A stretch of 64,000 nucleotides of DNA from Hansfordia pulvinata (GCA_006538405.1 BJKQ01000039.1:23761-87760); one strand, 5' to 3'. Shown: positions 1-12,895, counted from the first letter of the stretch. Made by a program: numbers and translations. The notes: a model not told the origin generated them from the sequence alone.

Positions 1-1526
1 GTGTGGGATTACACACCGTGTGTAGACACAGCCAGCCAGGTCTCCAGCCAAAGGGTGATGAAAGGGGCAGGCGGCCGATTGATGGGTGATGGCGATGGTG
101 GTGAGTCGTGACAGCTGGGCGCCCGCCTCGTGTTTATATGTGTGCCAGGCGATGTCGCTGAAGACGCAGCCTGACAGCCCGCAGACGCGGCAGGCAGGAC
201 GAGGAGGAGGCAAGGCCCACGGATTGCTGCGCAGGTTTCCAGAAAGCCCATGGCCGGGACCAGAGCAAGACATGAGATCTTTTCTGCTTGTCTTATCCTT
301 GTTCTTCTTCGCTTCCCGTCTCCTCGCCACGAAAACGACGCCGTCTCTTTCGCCACGCTGCTGCTGCTGCTGCTGCTCACTACGAGTAATCGCGCCTCGC
401 CCCCCTCCCGGCGGCAAGACTGCCGCAAGGGGGATGGCTGGTGGCGATTGGCCGAGCGCCCACGAGCAGCAGGGCTAGCTAGCCCAGCCATATTGGGCGT
501 TATATCCTTTGTCAGCGAGAGGTTCGCCTTCGCTCGAGGCAGACGTGCGGGAAACGAAGAGAGCAGGGCCCAGGCCGTCGTCCAAGGTGAAGGGTCGAGG
601 GTGTGCTGGATCCGTGACGGCGCCTTTATACCTACCTACCCAACAACTTACCTCGAGTACCTGCTTACACGAGGTGATGTCGAGTATAGGCGGTGTTGCT
701 GCGGCGCAAGGCCAACGCCCCGACGGGGGAGCGCAACCCCACACGGACAAAGTTTTCCTTCCCTGATTCCATCACCGCGGGGTCGAGCCACGTCCCCGGA
801 GATTTGCCTCTTCTCGACGGTTCGACTCTGGAGATATATTTGGCAGCCATTCTAACTGAGACCTGCCTGAGATTGCCCAGGGGAGCTTCATGTTCAGTCT
901 CTTTTCCCTTCTTTAGGAGGGCCCCCGGACGAAAGCATCAGCGCGCTCGCCTCCCCCGACGAATACGTGCCCAGCCCGGCCACCAATCCTCCACGAGGCC
1001 ACCGTTCGATTTTGGAGTTGCGACAGGCTCGCACATGAAAGAGGACTAGCAAGCGATGCCATCTTGGAAATAGAGGCACTGAAAGCCTGAAGGCAGATGA
1101 CCCCCCCGAGTCTTCCGTTCTGCTGCCCAACAAGGCCAGGTGGATTCTGACCTCTCGTGATAGAGGAAACAAGATATAAGATGCTGCCCGGCACCCACCG
1201 AATGAGCCTACGTCTGCTTGCCGCCAGCCACCTTTGTCACTACTGTACACTCAGCGACGAGTCGCGCGAGATCCATCTCCTCGGGACAAGCGGTGGCGAC
1301 GTGCTTGTCGCGCGTCCGCGGCCTCGCCCGACTCGGTGAGACGAGCGGCACTCTTGCCAGCGCCGACTCGTGGGTATCCTAGATTTTGAGAAGCGGCCGC
1401 AATGGTGAGCCACACTTATTCGTCTTTGTTTCGTTGGACAGTTTCGTCCTCATTTCCGTTCCGGGTCCGGCTCGGGCAGTTGGCAAATCCACATGGACCC
1501 CAGATCTGGGCTTCCCCTTTTTTCCC
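1..1526. other. Intergenic region at the left edge, no supported gene
   Basis: GC-rich sequence downstream of the amine oxidase gene, which ends at 1527 on the minus strand. Several overlapping open frames exist on both strands, but none resembles a known family and all run through simple repeats such as the CTG run near 359-377. A short frame beginning at the ATG at 270 has a hydrophobic start followed by a run of six cysteines. That run is simply the CTG repeat read in the TGC frame, so I do not call it a gene. A copy of the recurring CGAGTA-type motif lies near 655. Confidence 0.5.
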
Positions 1527-3648
1527 TCACAACTCCCCATCATCTTCCTCGGCCTCGGCCTCGGCCTCGCCCTCGCCCTCGCCCTCTTCCTCGTCCTCGT
1601 CCTCGTAGAGCACGAAGCTGCTGCCGGGCCACCCGTTCTTGGCGGTGTACTCGGACGCCGGGGTGGTGCCGTGCAGGACCTCGTACCTCGCCATGTCGCC
1701 GTCGTGATCGCCCCCGTCGTCTCCGTCTCTTTCCCCTCCCTCTTTGTCCTCCGCCGCCACGGTGTCCCTCCCGAGTAGAAGCGAAGCCACCCGCGCGCCG
1801 GCGTCGCGGCCCTCGAACCAGGCGCCGTGCATGAAGCCGTAGTAGTCGGCGGACGTGGCCTCGCCGGCGAACCACAGGCGGCCGACGTTGGCGCGCAGGT
1901 TCTGGTGCTTCTGGAGCGTCATGCCGGGGGGCCAGCCGCTGTAGGAGCCGAAGACCCATCTGTGTTTTTTATTTCGGTACGTCAGTATAAGGAGGGCTAC
2001 AAGGCAGAGAGAGAGGGGGCAGGGCAGAAACTCACTCCTCCTGGCTCCATCTCGGGTAGTAAAAGTCGACGGGCTCGGGGACGTCGACCCCGGGAAACAT
2101 GCGGCGCAGCACGGCGAGGCACTCGGCGCGGGTCTGCTCGGCGGGCTGGCGCTCGACGCGGCGCGCCTGCTCGCCGACGACGGTGGCGAAGAGGACGTGG
2201 CCGGCGCCGCCGCCGCCCTGCTGCGCCCCCTCGTCCAGCGTCCCCGGCGCCGCCAGCGGCTGCCACACCGGGTACCACCCGCGCGTCGTCGGGTCGGCGT
2301 ACAGCAGGTATTCGCTGCTGCTGCTGCTGTCTTGTCCCTGGCCGGGGTGATGATGATGATGATCACGATCGCGATCAGGCTTCGTCGTGGTCTCCTCCTC
2401 CTCCCAGAACGCCCGCTCAAACTGCATAAAGATCTTGGTGTACGCGCCCATCCGCATCATCTCGACGGCCTCGCGCTTCCACCGCGGCAGCGGCGGCGCG
2501 AACTCGACCACGCCGCTCTGCAGCACGCCGACCGAGAAGGTCGCGATGGCGTGTTCTGCCCGGATGCAGCCTGATTCTTCTTCTTCTTCTTCTTCCTCCT
2601 CTCCTACTCCTTGGCTACGGCTGCTGCTGGCTCTCGCCCTCCCAAAGTCGATCGTGACGCCCTCGTCGTCGTAGCGGATCCTCCTGACAATGGTGTCCAG
2701 CAGCAGCCGCGGGTCCTCCCAGCCGTCCCCGTCCCCGTCCCCGTCCCCGTCCCCGTCCCCGTCCCCGCGCTCGGTCAGGAACTCGGCGGCCTCGCCGCGG
2801 ACGAGGGCGCTGTAGCCGCGGGGGTCGAGGACGAGGCGGTTCTCGTTGCTGAAGCCGTTGAAGGTCATGTTGGAGGCGGCGATGCCGAACGCCAGGCTGG
2901 TCGCCTCGGGCGGCTGCGCGGCGTTCCAGTCCCAGTTCCACCACTCGACGGCCCGCGCGCGCATCTCCTCCTCTTTATTCTTATCCTCGCCTCGGCCTTT
3001 CCCTCCTCCTGGTGTTGTTCCCGGCCTCCACCCGGCCATCGCGAGCCCCGCCCGCGCGTCCACGTCCAGCAGGTCGTCCGTCAGGATCCGCCCGGCGTCC
3101 TGCTGCGCGGCCCAGTACGCCTCGTCGAACCGCGCCTGCAGCTCCGCGTGGTAGCCCGCCTCGCCCCCCTGGTCGAAGCTGCGCACCGAACCCAGGTCCG
3201 ACGGCCGGCTGCGCAGCCCGTGCTTCCGGGCCAGCCTCCAGATGGGGTTCTCGGGCCCGCCGGGCGACCCCAGCCCTTGGATCCAGTTGGCCCCCAGCTC
3301 CACCGTGTACGGCGGCGGCGGCGGCTCGGCGGCGTTGTCGTTGTCGTTGTCGTTGTCGTTATCCTCCTCCTTCCCGGCAGTAGTCCTGCGCCGCCCGAAG
3401 CTGGCGAGCGCCACCCTCCCCCCTATCCGGCCGTTGCGCTCCACGATGAGGAAATCGGACACGGACGCGTTGGCCAGCGCCTGCGCCGCCGTGATCCCGG
3501 CCACCCCCGCGCCGAGGACGGCCACCTTGGTCCGGCGGCACTCTGTTTCTTTCGAGGCGCCGCCGCCGCTGGCGGCAGCGAGGGCGAGGCCGGGGATCGC
3601 CGCGGCGGCGGCCCAGACGAGGCGGCGTGCGAGGGGCGTGAGCTTCAT
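1527..3648 (-). CDS. Secreted flavin-containing amine (polyamine) oxidase, two exons
   Basis: FAD-dependent monoamine/polyamine oxidase family enzyme that would oxidatively deaminate polyamines or other amines, releasing H2O2. Exon 1 is 3648-2036 and exon 2 is 1959-1527. The 76-nt intron has a GTGAGT donor and a CACAG acceptor, and splicing joins WSQEE to WVFGSYSGWPPG. The product is 681 aa. Residues 1-24 look like a signal peptide, so it is probably secreted. The Rossmann motif VLGAGVAG lies at about 44-51, followed by E70 and RIGGRV (74-79). ELGANWIQGLG follows near 115-126. The C-terminal FAD signature is FAGEATSADYYGFMHGAWFEG. It is longer than the usual 500-530 aa because of low-complexity inserts: Asp-Asn and Gly-Asp dipeptide runs, poly-Glu, a His/Ser-rich segment and an acidic tail. 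The family call is firm; the substrate is inferred. Confidence 0.9.
2725..2766. repeat. CCGTCC hexanucleotide microsatellite inside the amine oxidase gene
   Basis: About seven copies of a CCGTCC-type hexamer. On the coding (minus) strand it reads as alternating Gly-Asp. A second coding repeat, TTGTCG near 3330-3361, encodes alternating Asp-Asn. Both keep frame, and both lie in loops between conserved FAD-oxidase segments. Confidence 0.85.
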
Positions 3649-5019
3649 GTCGTCCGTTGTCGGCTTAGGGAAGCACCATTGTGTGCTCCGGGTTCAACCG
3701 GAAACGAGTATATGCACGACAGGATGTGGGGGGGGGGGAGTACTGTCGAGAGCGAGCAGGGTATTATAATATCATGTCCTCGCGGCGGCGAGGGGAGAGG
3801 GGCGAGAACCGAAGATCTCCGTCATCGCCTCGGGTCTCGAGGGCTTATACCTCGCATTCATCCAATTTGGGCCAGCTTCGTCGCGAGCTTTCTCGCCACC
3901 GGGGGGAAATCGGATGGAGATTGCCGGAGAGAGAGGGAGGAGGGGGAAAATGCGAGCAACCGCGATCTCCAGGACAAGGGAAAGATAATCATAACCCAGC
4001 CAGGGGTTCTCCTGGGATTCCGCGCTATAAATGGCTCGAGCGTCGCGATCCTCATCCGTTCTTTTGCGCGAGTGCGTAAGCATACGGCCGTGCCAAACCG
4101 CCTGATGGAACCCGCGTCTTGTTCAGCTGGAATCGGCGCAGAGGTCAAGCAAGGATCGAATTGCCCAGCGCGGTCAAGGATCAGACTCCCGGCACTCCTT
4201 ACCTCTACCTACCTACCTTACGTGCTTACCTACCTTGCCCTTCCAGTTCAATAACGGTCATCAGTAACCTTCAGGTAACAAGATCCGCGCTCGCTGACCC
4301 CGGCCATCCTCCTCCCGCTGCTCACCTCGCCTCGCCTCACCTGGCGTGGCAGCTGCCCCGCCTGCCGGCGCCCGGGGTTTGATCGTCCGCCCCCCCGCGG
4401 CGACGAGACCGCGCACACCGAACGCCCAACACGGGTCGAAATAGGCGCAAAAGTGCCGTGATTGCCGATGGGATGGGGGCAACACCGCTTTTCGGTCTCG
4501 CTGCGCACGCCTTGGGGTTTTCTCTCGTCATCTTGCGCGCCGCTCTTGGCAACAGCCTGTCGTCTCCTCCAGAGACGTCGGTCTGCTCGTGGGAGCACGA
4601 AGGATCATGCTTCGAACCACTCGATAGAAGACCAGGGACAACGATTGACAGACAGCTTGCCACGACGGCAGGCAAGGCGTCCTCCTGTCATGGAAGCATT
4701 ACCGAATGTGCCTGAATGACCTGATCTATCAGCGGGGACGATTCGCGCCAGATCCTGTCCCGGGTGCCTGCTGGACGACGCTGGTGTGAACCATGCCCCG
4801 ACACGACATGCGCGTGGGCTACGACCAGAGACTGCGAATCAATGGATGGGGGATCCATGGGCGTCCGCGTTGCGCATTTGCCCTGGATGCCCGTGCGTAC
4901 CTAACATAAGAGACACTCATACATGCAGCGGACCTGCTATCTACCTTACCCATACTGATCCCGTGCTTGGGCCTCCGGGCGGGCGGACGTCAGAGGTGAG
5001 AGAGAACGGCCCGACACCG

Positions 5020-5601
5020 ACACCGACACCGACACCGGCAGAGCGGCCGTCCGGACCTGCCCAGCCCCGGCTCCCCGGCCGGCATTGGCTCTGGACTGAA
5101 CCGGCCCTCACTACCTCTGGCAGTGTGGCGTGGCGTGGCGTGCCAGCCCCCGCCGCGCCCTTCTTTCCCCTCGCCGCCTTGGTTGTATCTGTGCCTGTGC
5201 CTGGGGAAGCTGTGGCTGGCCGGGGCCGTCGTATATACAGGTAAGTACTCGTGAGTCCGGTCCCGTCGGCTGCGCGGCCCGAGCCAACCACCACCAACTC
5301 CAAACCCCCGACACCGACACCGACACCGGCAGAGCGGCCGTCCGGACCTGCCCAGCCCCGGCTCCCCGGCCGGCATTGGCTCTGGACTGAACCGGCCCTC
5401 ACTACCTCTGGCAGTGTGGCGTGGCGTGGCGTGCCAGCCCCCGCCGCGCCCTTCTTTCCCCTCGCCGCCTTGGTTGTATCTGTGCCTGTGCCTGGGGAAG
5501 CTGTGGCTGGCCGGGGCCGTCGTATATACAGGTAAGTACTCGTGAGTCCGGTCCCGTCGGCTGCGCGGCCCGAGCCAACCACCACCAACTCTAAACCCCC
5601 G
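5020..5601. repeat. 291-bp direct tandem duplication (two near-identical copies)
   Basis: Copy 1 runs from about 5020 to 5310 and copy 2 from about 5311 to 5601. For example, GAGCGGCCGT occurs at 5041 and again at 5332, an offset of 291. The copies are almost identical; the last part of copy 2 shows small differences (CTCTAAAC instead of CTCCAAAC, then GACGCC instead of GACACC). Each copy contains CGTATATACAG followed by GTAAGTACTCGTGAG, which resembles a splice donor. Since 291 is divisible by three, open frames continue through both copies, but nothing indicates real coding. Confidence 0.9.
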
Positions 5602-6098
5602 ACGCCGCTCGATGCCCGCCGGCGCCTTGGCACCGCGGGTGTGGCTGCGCCCCCTAACGGCAGTCGAAGAGTGCGTGCGTTTCCAACTACAGATGTAATG
5701 TGGCTGGTGATTGTGTGTACGCGTCCAGCCTCGAGGCCGAAGCCGAACCGGCATCCCCTCCCACCTCCCCGAGGCGCATGGCGACATTAGATGCATTGCG
5801 TGCACATAAACTGGAAGCCGCGTAAGACCATGGCAGGAAGCAGGCTTGGTCACGGGCAACTGCGCTGCTCAGTGGCGAACCTCCAGAGGCATTGCCGGCT
5901 TTAGAGGGGGGGGATGGGGGCAGCAGATGGCTCGCCGTCCGCGCGCGGGAATCACCCGTGCAACGTCGACGGTGGTAGTCAATAGGCTGCAGACGGATTT
6001 TCACTATTGTGTCAGGTCTGCGAACCAAGGGCGGGATGCCAAATGAGGTCATCAAAAGCCCGTGATGATGATGATGCTGATGCTGGCCTCGTGGCTCT

Positions 6099-6129
<31 letters not shown>
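6099..6129. repeat. GA dinucleotide microsatellite
   Basis: About 15 GA units with one interruption, in the intergenic region. It produces Arg-Glu and Leu-Ser pseudo-frames that are not genes. Confidence 0.9.
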
Positions 6130-9100
6130 GACAAGGGAGACCGACGACGAGACGAGAGCCAAGAAGAGACCCTCACCATACTCGCGATCCCAAAGGGCAT
6201 ATCATTAGAGAAGAACACTCCAGTTATTACTCGTACTGGCTCGTGATAGCTCCTGCTTGGCCAGACATTCCGCCCTGGTGGCGGTGACCGCGAAATCGCA
6301 CGCCCGGTTGCTTGGCGGGGGCGTGCTCGTAATAAAGATGACTGATCAGTGAGGCCCTCCCTCCACACAGGCCATCGGCAAACACCAGCAGGTTTCTGCC
6401 AACCGAAGGATCCCGGGCTGTGTTGCTGGGTGCTGAGAAGTCACTGCTGCCCGCCACTCTGCGATGGAATATCTGGTCAGTAGAGGAAGGGACCGCAGCT
6501 CTGCGAGTGTGGAAAGGGAGATGGCGCTGTCTGATCAATATCCCGAGCCCACCACTACCACCACAACACGATGCACAGGCGCAGTCTGAGAAGTGCACTT
6601 GACTCCTCCACGTCCGTTGGGAGCACGCAAACAGAGGGGCCTCCCTCCTCGCCCCGTCGTCGTGGCCGCCCCCCTCTGGAGGAAGGAGGAAAAAAGAAAC
6701 GCAACCAGCGATCGGCGTGTCTCCATCCGGCGGTGGGCTTCTGCGCTTCACGGGCACACGAACAAACGCGCCATTCTGACCGCCCCTGCGTTCGAGAGAG
6801 CCATCATTGTTCGCGGGTGGTGGCGTGGGTGCTGAACAATGGTAATCTTCAGGAAGCGCCAGACCCTCGCCCTGCTTGCTTGTCTGCGCGTACGCGCAGA
6901 TTGTTTACTCAACGGCATATGGGGAACGCCGCTGACGTTGTTTGTCGGGCGGCCGTTGTTGACACGACACCCGCACCGTCCCTTGCTTGCACACACACTC
7001 CTCCCCCTCTCCCCGATATGAGGAACTGGCTGGCTGCGCGGGCTTGACAATGGGGGCGGTGGCTAGTGACAAGCATGTCTCGAACCCCCTGCTATATAAT
7101 AAGCCCAAGACATTCCGCCCACCACATCAAGCGCGAGACGAGAAACAGCAGCCTTGGTAGTGCAGGTCCCGAAAGAGGGCGCCCTCGATCGCGTATCGAC
7201 AAGAAGGCCCGAGAAAAATAAAATAAAACAAAACAAAACGGTAGGCACAACACGAGCATCCATCTCGCTTCCAAGCCGCCGGTCAAGTCCCCATTGCCCG
7301 ACAGTCTCGAACCCCCCGTGGTATAACTACGAGTACTTGTGCCTTGCGCAGTACGAGTACCTTAAGCAGCAACATTGGAAAGCTCCTCGGGCAAGCGGGG
7401 ACAGCTTTCGTCGTGTCTCGCCCAGCGGGCGATCCCTTCCATGCTCTTTCGCCCAAGTACTCGGACTTGGCCTCGCTACGCTTTTTTCCTGCCCCTTGCG
7501 AGCAGATACTCGTAGATTCTGGCAAGGCGGGCAAAGCCGCGGCCGGCCCGCCCAAGGAAGCCAAGAACTCCTCTCGTACCGGCCGCCTCGACGAGATTGC
7601 CGAAGCGTCTCGTGACCGAGCCCATTCCCCTGACAACCTGGCCAGGGGGAGCGAGGAAGGGGGAGGAGAAGGAGAGGAAGAAGAGGAGGAAGAGGACAAG
7701 AACGCGAGGACAAAGGGGTACAGGCACGCAGAAACCAGGGATGGATAGGTGGATTGGCCGTGAACACGAATGCTCTGACCGCATACTCACACGCCGACGC
7801 ATGGACTCGACGAGCACCAGCAGCAGGTTCATGGCGCGTCCCTTTGATGGGTCACTGGTGGTGAAAAGAACCTCACCCACACCGATTCTTGTCAGTTCTC
7901 TCGCATGGGGGGATTCTTCAGAGAGTCCCCGGCCCTTTGGACTGGATGCACGGCTACGAGTACACGCCATCAGACGAGGGATGAGGAGAGATGTTCAGGA
8001 GGGCGGGCACGGGTGGCACACCACACGGGGCGCGCGCCCCTCGGGCACCCAGGCACACGCCAGGCAAGGGTTTTTGTGGTCTTCTTGACAACACACGGGC
8101 GGGTGCTATGATCAGTGGATGGATATTACTTTTTCTTCTTCTTCTCCTTCTTCTTCCTTCTTTCTCTCTCCCCTCACCACAGAAGCGTAAGAAGCTCCTC
8201 GTAGGCGTGCTGGAGAAGCCGGTAGCCGCCCCCACACCGGGCCATCAATACTTGTAGGGGCCTAGTGCGGCGGCACATCGCAGCTGAGACAGCATCTCCG
8301 GTGGGTGGACAATACTTTTCTGGGCGTGCTCGTAAAGTAAACAGAAGTCTGCTGGCGGCTGGTACGGGTACTCGAGCAGACCCGGAGCCGCGACTGCGTC
8401 TGGGGTGAAGAGAGGTGGGAGTCTCGAGATGGGACCTGCGAGTGGGCGGCTCGAAGATGCGAATGGACTGCTACAACGGAGTACTCGTGGACAGACTTTC
8501 AGTACGGGGTGACTCCTCGCTTCATGAGATCCATCCAACCCGTGAGACGATCTCTGTCGACGACTCGGAGGGAGGAATGCCACGATGGCAAGTGTGCGAG
8601 TATGCCGAAAATTCTCACCGTCTGCCTGCTTCGTCACCCCCCCGTGATCGTATGGTCGTCATCGCAGTGCTCCGCTGTGCAGTCCAGTCCAGTCCACCGC
8701 GCGTCGTCTGACAACGCGACTACTTGTACTCGTAGACTTGGGCGCCCCCTTCCGATCGACACGCCGGCCAATCACGAGGCGCCATCCGACAAGAGTCGGA
8801 CAAAAGAGATCGACGTACCCAGAAATAGGAGATTCAGAGCGGGTCGGGCTGTCCGGCATTGACGGGGCCCCCTGTCCTGTCCCTTGGGTCGATCCACCCG
8901 CCCGCGCCGTCTCCTCCGTAGGTAGGTAGCCTTGCTTTGTGCCTGGTGTGCCTGGCAGTAGTACGATTGGTGGTGTCGGCTCGTACTCATACTCATACTC
9001 ATACATGGCCCACGGCGCGGCTCCCTGAGACCAGGGACCACCGAAGAGGCGCGTGGCACATCCCGGCGAGATGACGGGGACGCAAGGACGTGCGAGTATC

Positions 9101-9221
9101 AAGATGAGATGGCGGGCTCGTGACCGGCACAAGCCAGCGGAAGATCGTGGGCCACTGCGGGACCCTTAGCCTGGGCAGGAGAGATGACGAGACTAGTTAG
9201 CAGCCAGCAAAGCAGTCTGTT

Positions 9222-9238
9222 ATGTGTGTGCGTATGTG

Positions 9239-9269
<31 letters not shown>

Positions 9270-9270
9270 A
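9222..9270. repeat. TG dinucleotide microsatellite
   Basis: About 24 TG units with single-base interruptions, roughly 480 bp upstream of the acetyltransferase start. TG tracts of this length can adopt Z-DNA, but no function is indicated here. Confidence 0.9.
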
Positions 9271-9741
9271 TATTCTGTGTCTCTGTGCGTGTTGTGCCGC
9301 GTGGGTTCTCGAGGGTGTCTCCCGGAGGGCCAGTCGTCTGAACACAAATCCCCCCTCGGGTCTTTCTTCTCATATCTGGGCCTTGCCTGTGACCTCTGCC
9401 GTCACTGCCTCATTCCAGATCAGCACAACCGCTCTGGAGGCCCCGAGTTACCCGTTCACATCGAGGCCGAGTATCCGCACTCGAACTCGAAAGCAGCCTC
9501 GCCAGCGGCACCCCGACCCCTGCCCCGGATTTCGAGCCACTCGTTTCCCCCTCGGCCAGCGCGCCGTTGCCGTTGCCGCCGCCGTTGCCGTTGCCGTGTC
9601 TTTCCCGATTCTTACTTCCATTGCGCAGTCGCTGTGCGTCTTCCTGTCGTTCTCAAGTCCGTTGCTCTCTTCTCGCCGGCCGACACGCCGTGCTGGCATC
9701 TGGCCCACACTCGTTCCCCTACTCTTCTTCCTTCCCTCGTC

Positions 9742-12111
9742 ATGGCGGTGCAGACGGTCCTGGAGCGGCCTGCCGAGGCCAAGCTCATCCGCAAGATTCA
9801 CCGCGTGCTGAGCCCCGTGTAAGTTGTCCCCGGCGAGCAGCCTCCTTTTTCCGAGGCTGTGCCCGAGTCCGACGGCACCATCTGGAGATGGCTTCGCCTC
9901 CGCCCCCACCCCCCACCCCAACAAGGTCACACACAGACACACACAAGGAAATAGGCCCGCTGACTTGTTGAAACCGCTCCCGGGCGCCCGGCGTGAGACG
10001 AATACAGCGAGTCGTTCCTGTCGGCGCAGCACCTGCTCAACCTCTTCTTCAGCCCGGCCGTGACGGGCCGGTACTCGATCCCCAAGAGCCTGGCGGGCCC
10101 GGACCGGCAGGCCGCGCTGGCCAACACGGTGCAGTGCGCCGTGGCGGCGACGGTGCTGGAGCACCCGCTGCTGCAGTCGGGCATCGTCGACGAGGACTCG
10201 GCCCAGCCCTCGTGGGCGCGCCTCGACCGCGTCGACCTCGCCGCCCTGGTCCGCTGGGAGCACGTCGACGCCTACGCCGGCTATGACGCCGCCCTGCGCC
10301 GCGCCTGGGAGCGCGAGGCCAGCACCCGCTTCCAGCGCCTCGAGACCCAGCCCGCCTTCCGCGTCACCGTCCTACGCCCGGCCTCCCGCGCCGAGGGCGA
10401 CCTCATCGACGTCGTCTTCGCCTACAGCCACACCGTCGGCGACGGCCGCAGCGGCAAGATCTTCCACGAGGCCTTCCTCGGCCACCTCAAGCGCCTCGCC
10501 GCCGACCCGGACCTGGCCGCCGCCGCCGCCGCGCCCCAGCCGGCCCTCCTCGAGATCCCCGCGAACCTGCGCTGCACCCCGGCCCCCGAGGCCATGCTCA
10601 ACCTGACCCGCTCGCCCGCCTTCACGCTGGCCGAGGCCTGGAAGGCCTTCCGCCCCAAGGCCCTGACGCCCCGCTCGCCCAACGCCGCCTCGTGGTCCCC
10701 TATCCCGGTCTCGCCCCCGAAGAAGAGGCAGCGGCGCCACCTGCGACAGCAACAGCAGCCGCAGCACCCACAGTCCGAGTCCGAGCCCGAGGCGGAAGCG
10801 GAGCAGCAGCAGCAGCAGCAGCCGGCGGCGCAGCCGCCGGCGATCCCCGCCGAGTCCCCTGGAGCCACCAACATCCGCCTCGTGACCATTGAGCACGGGC
10901 GCCTGCAGCGCATCCTCGAGACCTGCCGCGGCCACCAGACGACGCTGACGCCCTTCCTGCACGCCATGACCCTCGCCTCGCTCGCCCGCCGCATGCCCGA
11001 GCGCGACGCTCCCGGCTTCATCTCCGGCACCCCGCTCGACCTGCGCCGCCACATCCGGCCCGCCCCGGGCTTCGACCCTCACCAGACCATCAGCAACCTG
11101 GCGACCACCATCTCGCACAACTTCGACCCGGCCCTCGTGTCCGACCTGCGCGCGCAGATCCTGCGGGTCGTGGTCGGCGACGACGACAGCAGCAGCAGCA
11201 GCAGCAGCAGCGGCAGCAGCGGCAGCGATGCCACCGACAGCGAAGACGGCGGGGACGCAGATCGCAGGCGGCAGCGGCAGCAGCAGATCAGGCGGGCCGC
11301 GGCCGAGCAGAAGCTCGAGGAGACGGTCTGGTCCGTCTCGCGGACCGTCGGCGCGGAGCTCAAGACCAAGCTGGACGCCGGCACCCACAACGACCCCATG
11401 TGCCTGCTCAAGTTCCTCAACGACCCGCGGCCCGTCGTCAAGGACCGCCTGTGCAAGACGCGCGAGCGCACCTGGCAGATCAGCAACCTCGGCGTCATGG
11501 GCGGCGGCGACGACAACAGCAAGCCCGCGCCTGCGCCCGCGGCGGCGCCGGCCGACGGCAGCGGCAGTGGCAGCGGCAGCGGCGACGAGTCGTCGTCCGA
11601 GGACGGCCACGTGATGAGCAGCAGCGCCAGCAGCAGCAGCAGCACCAACGCCGACGGCGACGGCTGGTCCTTTGAGCGCGCCGTCTTCACCCGGGGCCCC
11701 TGGACCCTCGACGCCGTGCTGCGATGGAGCGTCGTCGCCGTCAAGGGCGGCACCCTGGCCCTGGCCCTGACCTGGCAGGACGGCGCCGTCGACGCCGCCA
11801 TCGCCGAGGGCCTGCTGGCCGACGCCCGCGCCTGCCTCGAGTCGCTCGGCGACACCGGCCGCTTCCGCCTGGCCCCCGCTTCCGCTGCCGCTGCCGCTAG
11901 CCCCTCCTACTCTTCCGTGCCCGGTGAAACAGCCGCGTCCGCGCCGCCGGCGACGCCCCCAAGACCCGGGCCGCCGCAGCAGACGGCGTCCCTCTCGCCC
12001 GAGCAGGGGCTCCCGCCCAAGTCCCGGCTGCGCGGCGCCAGGTCGCAGGACACCCTCCGCGTGCCCATGCGCGTCCGCCTCCGACGCTCCCTGCGGTCCC
12101 TGATCGAGTGA
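9742..12111 (+). CDS. Alcohol acetyltransferase / condensation-type acyltransferase, two exons
   Basis: Member of the AATase/condensation-domain superfamily, which transfers acyl groups from acyl-CoA to alcohols or amines. Exon 1 is 9742-9818 and exon 2 is 10008-12111. The 189-nt intron (GTAAGT..TACAG) splits a Val codon and joins RVLSPV to ESFLSAQHLLNLF. The product is 726 aa. The catalytic HxxxDG motif reads HTVGDG at about 167-172. The C-terminal segment LALTWQDG with an amphipathic helix also fits the family. The enzyme core is interrupted by Gln-rich and Ser-rich inserts (about 260-280, 415-440 and 540-590) encoded by CAG/AGC repeats. The start ATG sits in a good context (CGTCATGGCGG). 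The substrate is unknown; no biosynthetic cluster partner is adjacent, so a stand-alone ester-forming or detoxifying role is possible. Confidence 0.85.
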
Positions 12112-12895
12112 AAAACACCGCCAGCAAACGAAACATCCGATGAATGGAGGGGAAGAAACCGCCATGACCCCGGCCCCGCCCTTCCGGCCCTTTTTCCTCT
12201 TTTTGACGAAACGATACATCTCAAGCCCCGTCCAGGAACACATACACCACATCCGGGGGGCACCCGCAGCATACAACTAACGATAGAACGATAGCCTTCT
12301 CATGTGATTTATTTCTCTCCCACCCCTCTCAAAACACGGCGTCTGTTGCGGGATTTTGCCAATTTTTTTCTTCTTCCCCTTCCTTCGCGGTAAATTAGAA
12401 ACACGCCGACTCGCGACCGCACCATTTCCTACCGAAAGACTCTTTCTGCCGCACATATTCTTCTTCGAAGACTACCATCCGTTTGGGCGTCGGGATCACA
12501 TTCCCTGTGTTCTTCGTCTCGCCTCGGGACGGAGCCTCGGTCCACTCTGTCATTCCATATCGGCTTCGGGAGGCCGCGTGGGAGCACGACTGTTGCCTCC
12601 TTTTCCTTTCCCTTCCCTTCGGGTTACTTTCTTATGTCGGAATAGAGATACCGAGCACATCGCATGATACACACATAGTAATGCAAACCTGGTACCGCAA
12701 AAGTCATCGTCCGCTGGTCTGAACGTGTGTCGTCGTCGTTGGAATCCGGGCCACACTGCACGCTGGTGTGCCAGCGTTAGGTAGTAGCACTAGCAAGAAA
12801 AGAAAAAAGAAAGATCCCGGAGTCAAACTCAGAAGCTTTGGCTCCCCCCGTCCCAGGCCGCCCCTTCATCAACAGCCAACCGGCGCGGCCCCCCC
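12112..12895. other. Intergenic region between convergent genes
   Basis: Holds the 3' ends of the acetyltransferase (+) and the Mpv17-family gene (-). I see no coding signal beyond short chance frames and no clear structured element. Confidence 0.6.

Larger units (their letters stand above)
3649..9741. other. 6.1-kb intergenic region between divergent genes
   Basis: Lies between the start of the amine oxidase (-) and the acetyltransferase (+), so both promoters fall inside it. I found no family match in any frame. It contains a 291-bp tandem duplication (5020-5601), GA and TG microsatellites, and at least ten copies of a TACGAGTA/TACTCGTA-type motif (for example near 5244, 6228, 7326, 7351, 7507, 7950, 8481 and 8725). 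It also holds ACCTACCTACC runs at 4201-4235 and 8920-8932. The last 250 bp before 9742 are CT-rich, as expected for a fungal 5' leader. Confidence 0.55.

Noticed and set aside
270..478. Hydrophobic-start peptide with six consecutive cysteines
   Set aside because: The cysteine run is a CTG microsatellite read in one frame, with a poly-Ser shadow on the other strand. It has no supporting leader or splice evidence.
2611..4254. 547-aa plus-strand frame across the amine oxidase
   Set aside because: Composed of Pro-Val, Val and Arg runs made by the repeats; the minus strand carries the FAD motifs.
4941..5859. 230- and 289-aa minus-strand frames with an internal 97-aa repeat
   Set aside because: The repeat is the 291-bp DNA duplication read in frame; no family similarity, and equally long frames exist on the other strand.
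10372..12276. 634-aa open frame antisense to the acetyltransferase
   Set aside because: Gly/Ala/Arg-rich shadow of a GC-rich gene with no family motifs; the sense frame has HTVGDG and a phase-consistent intron.
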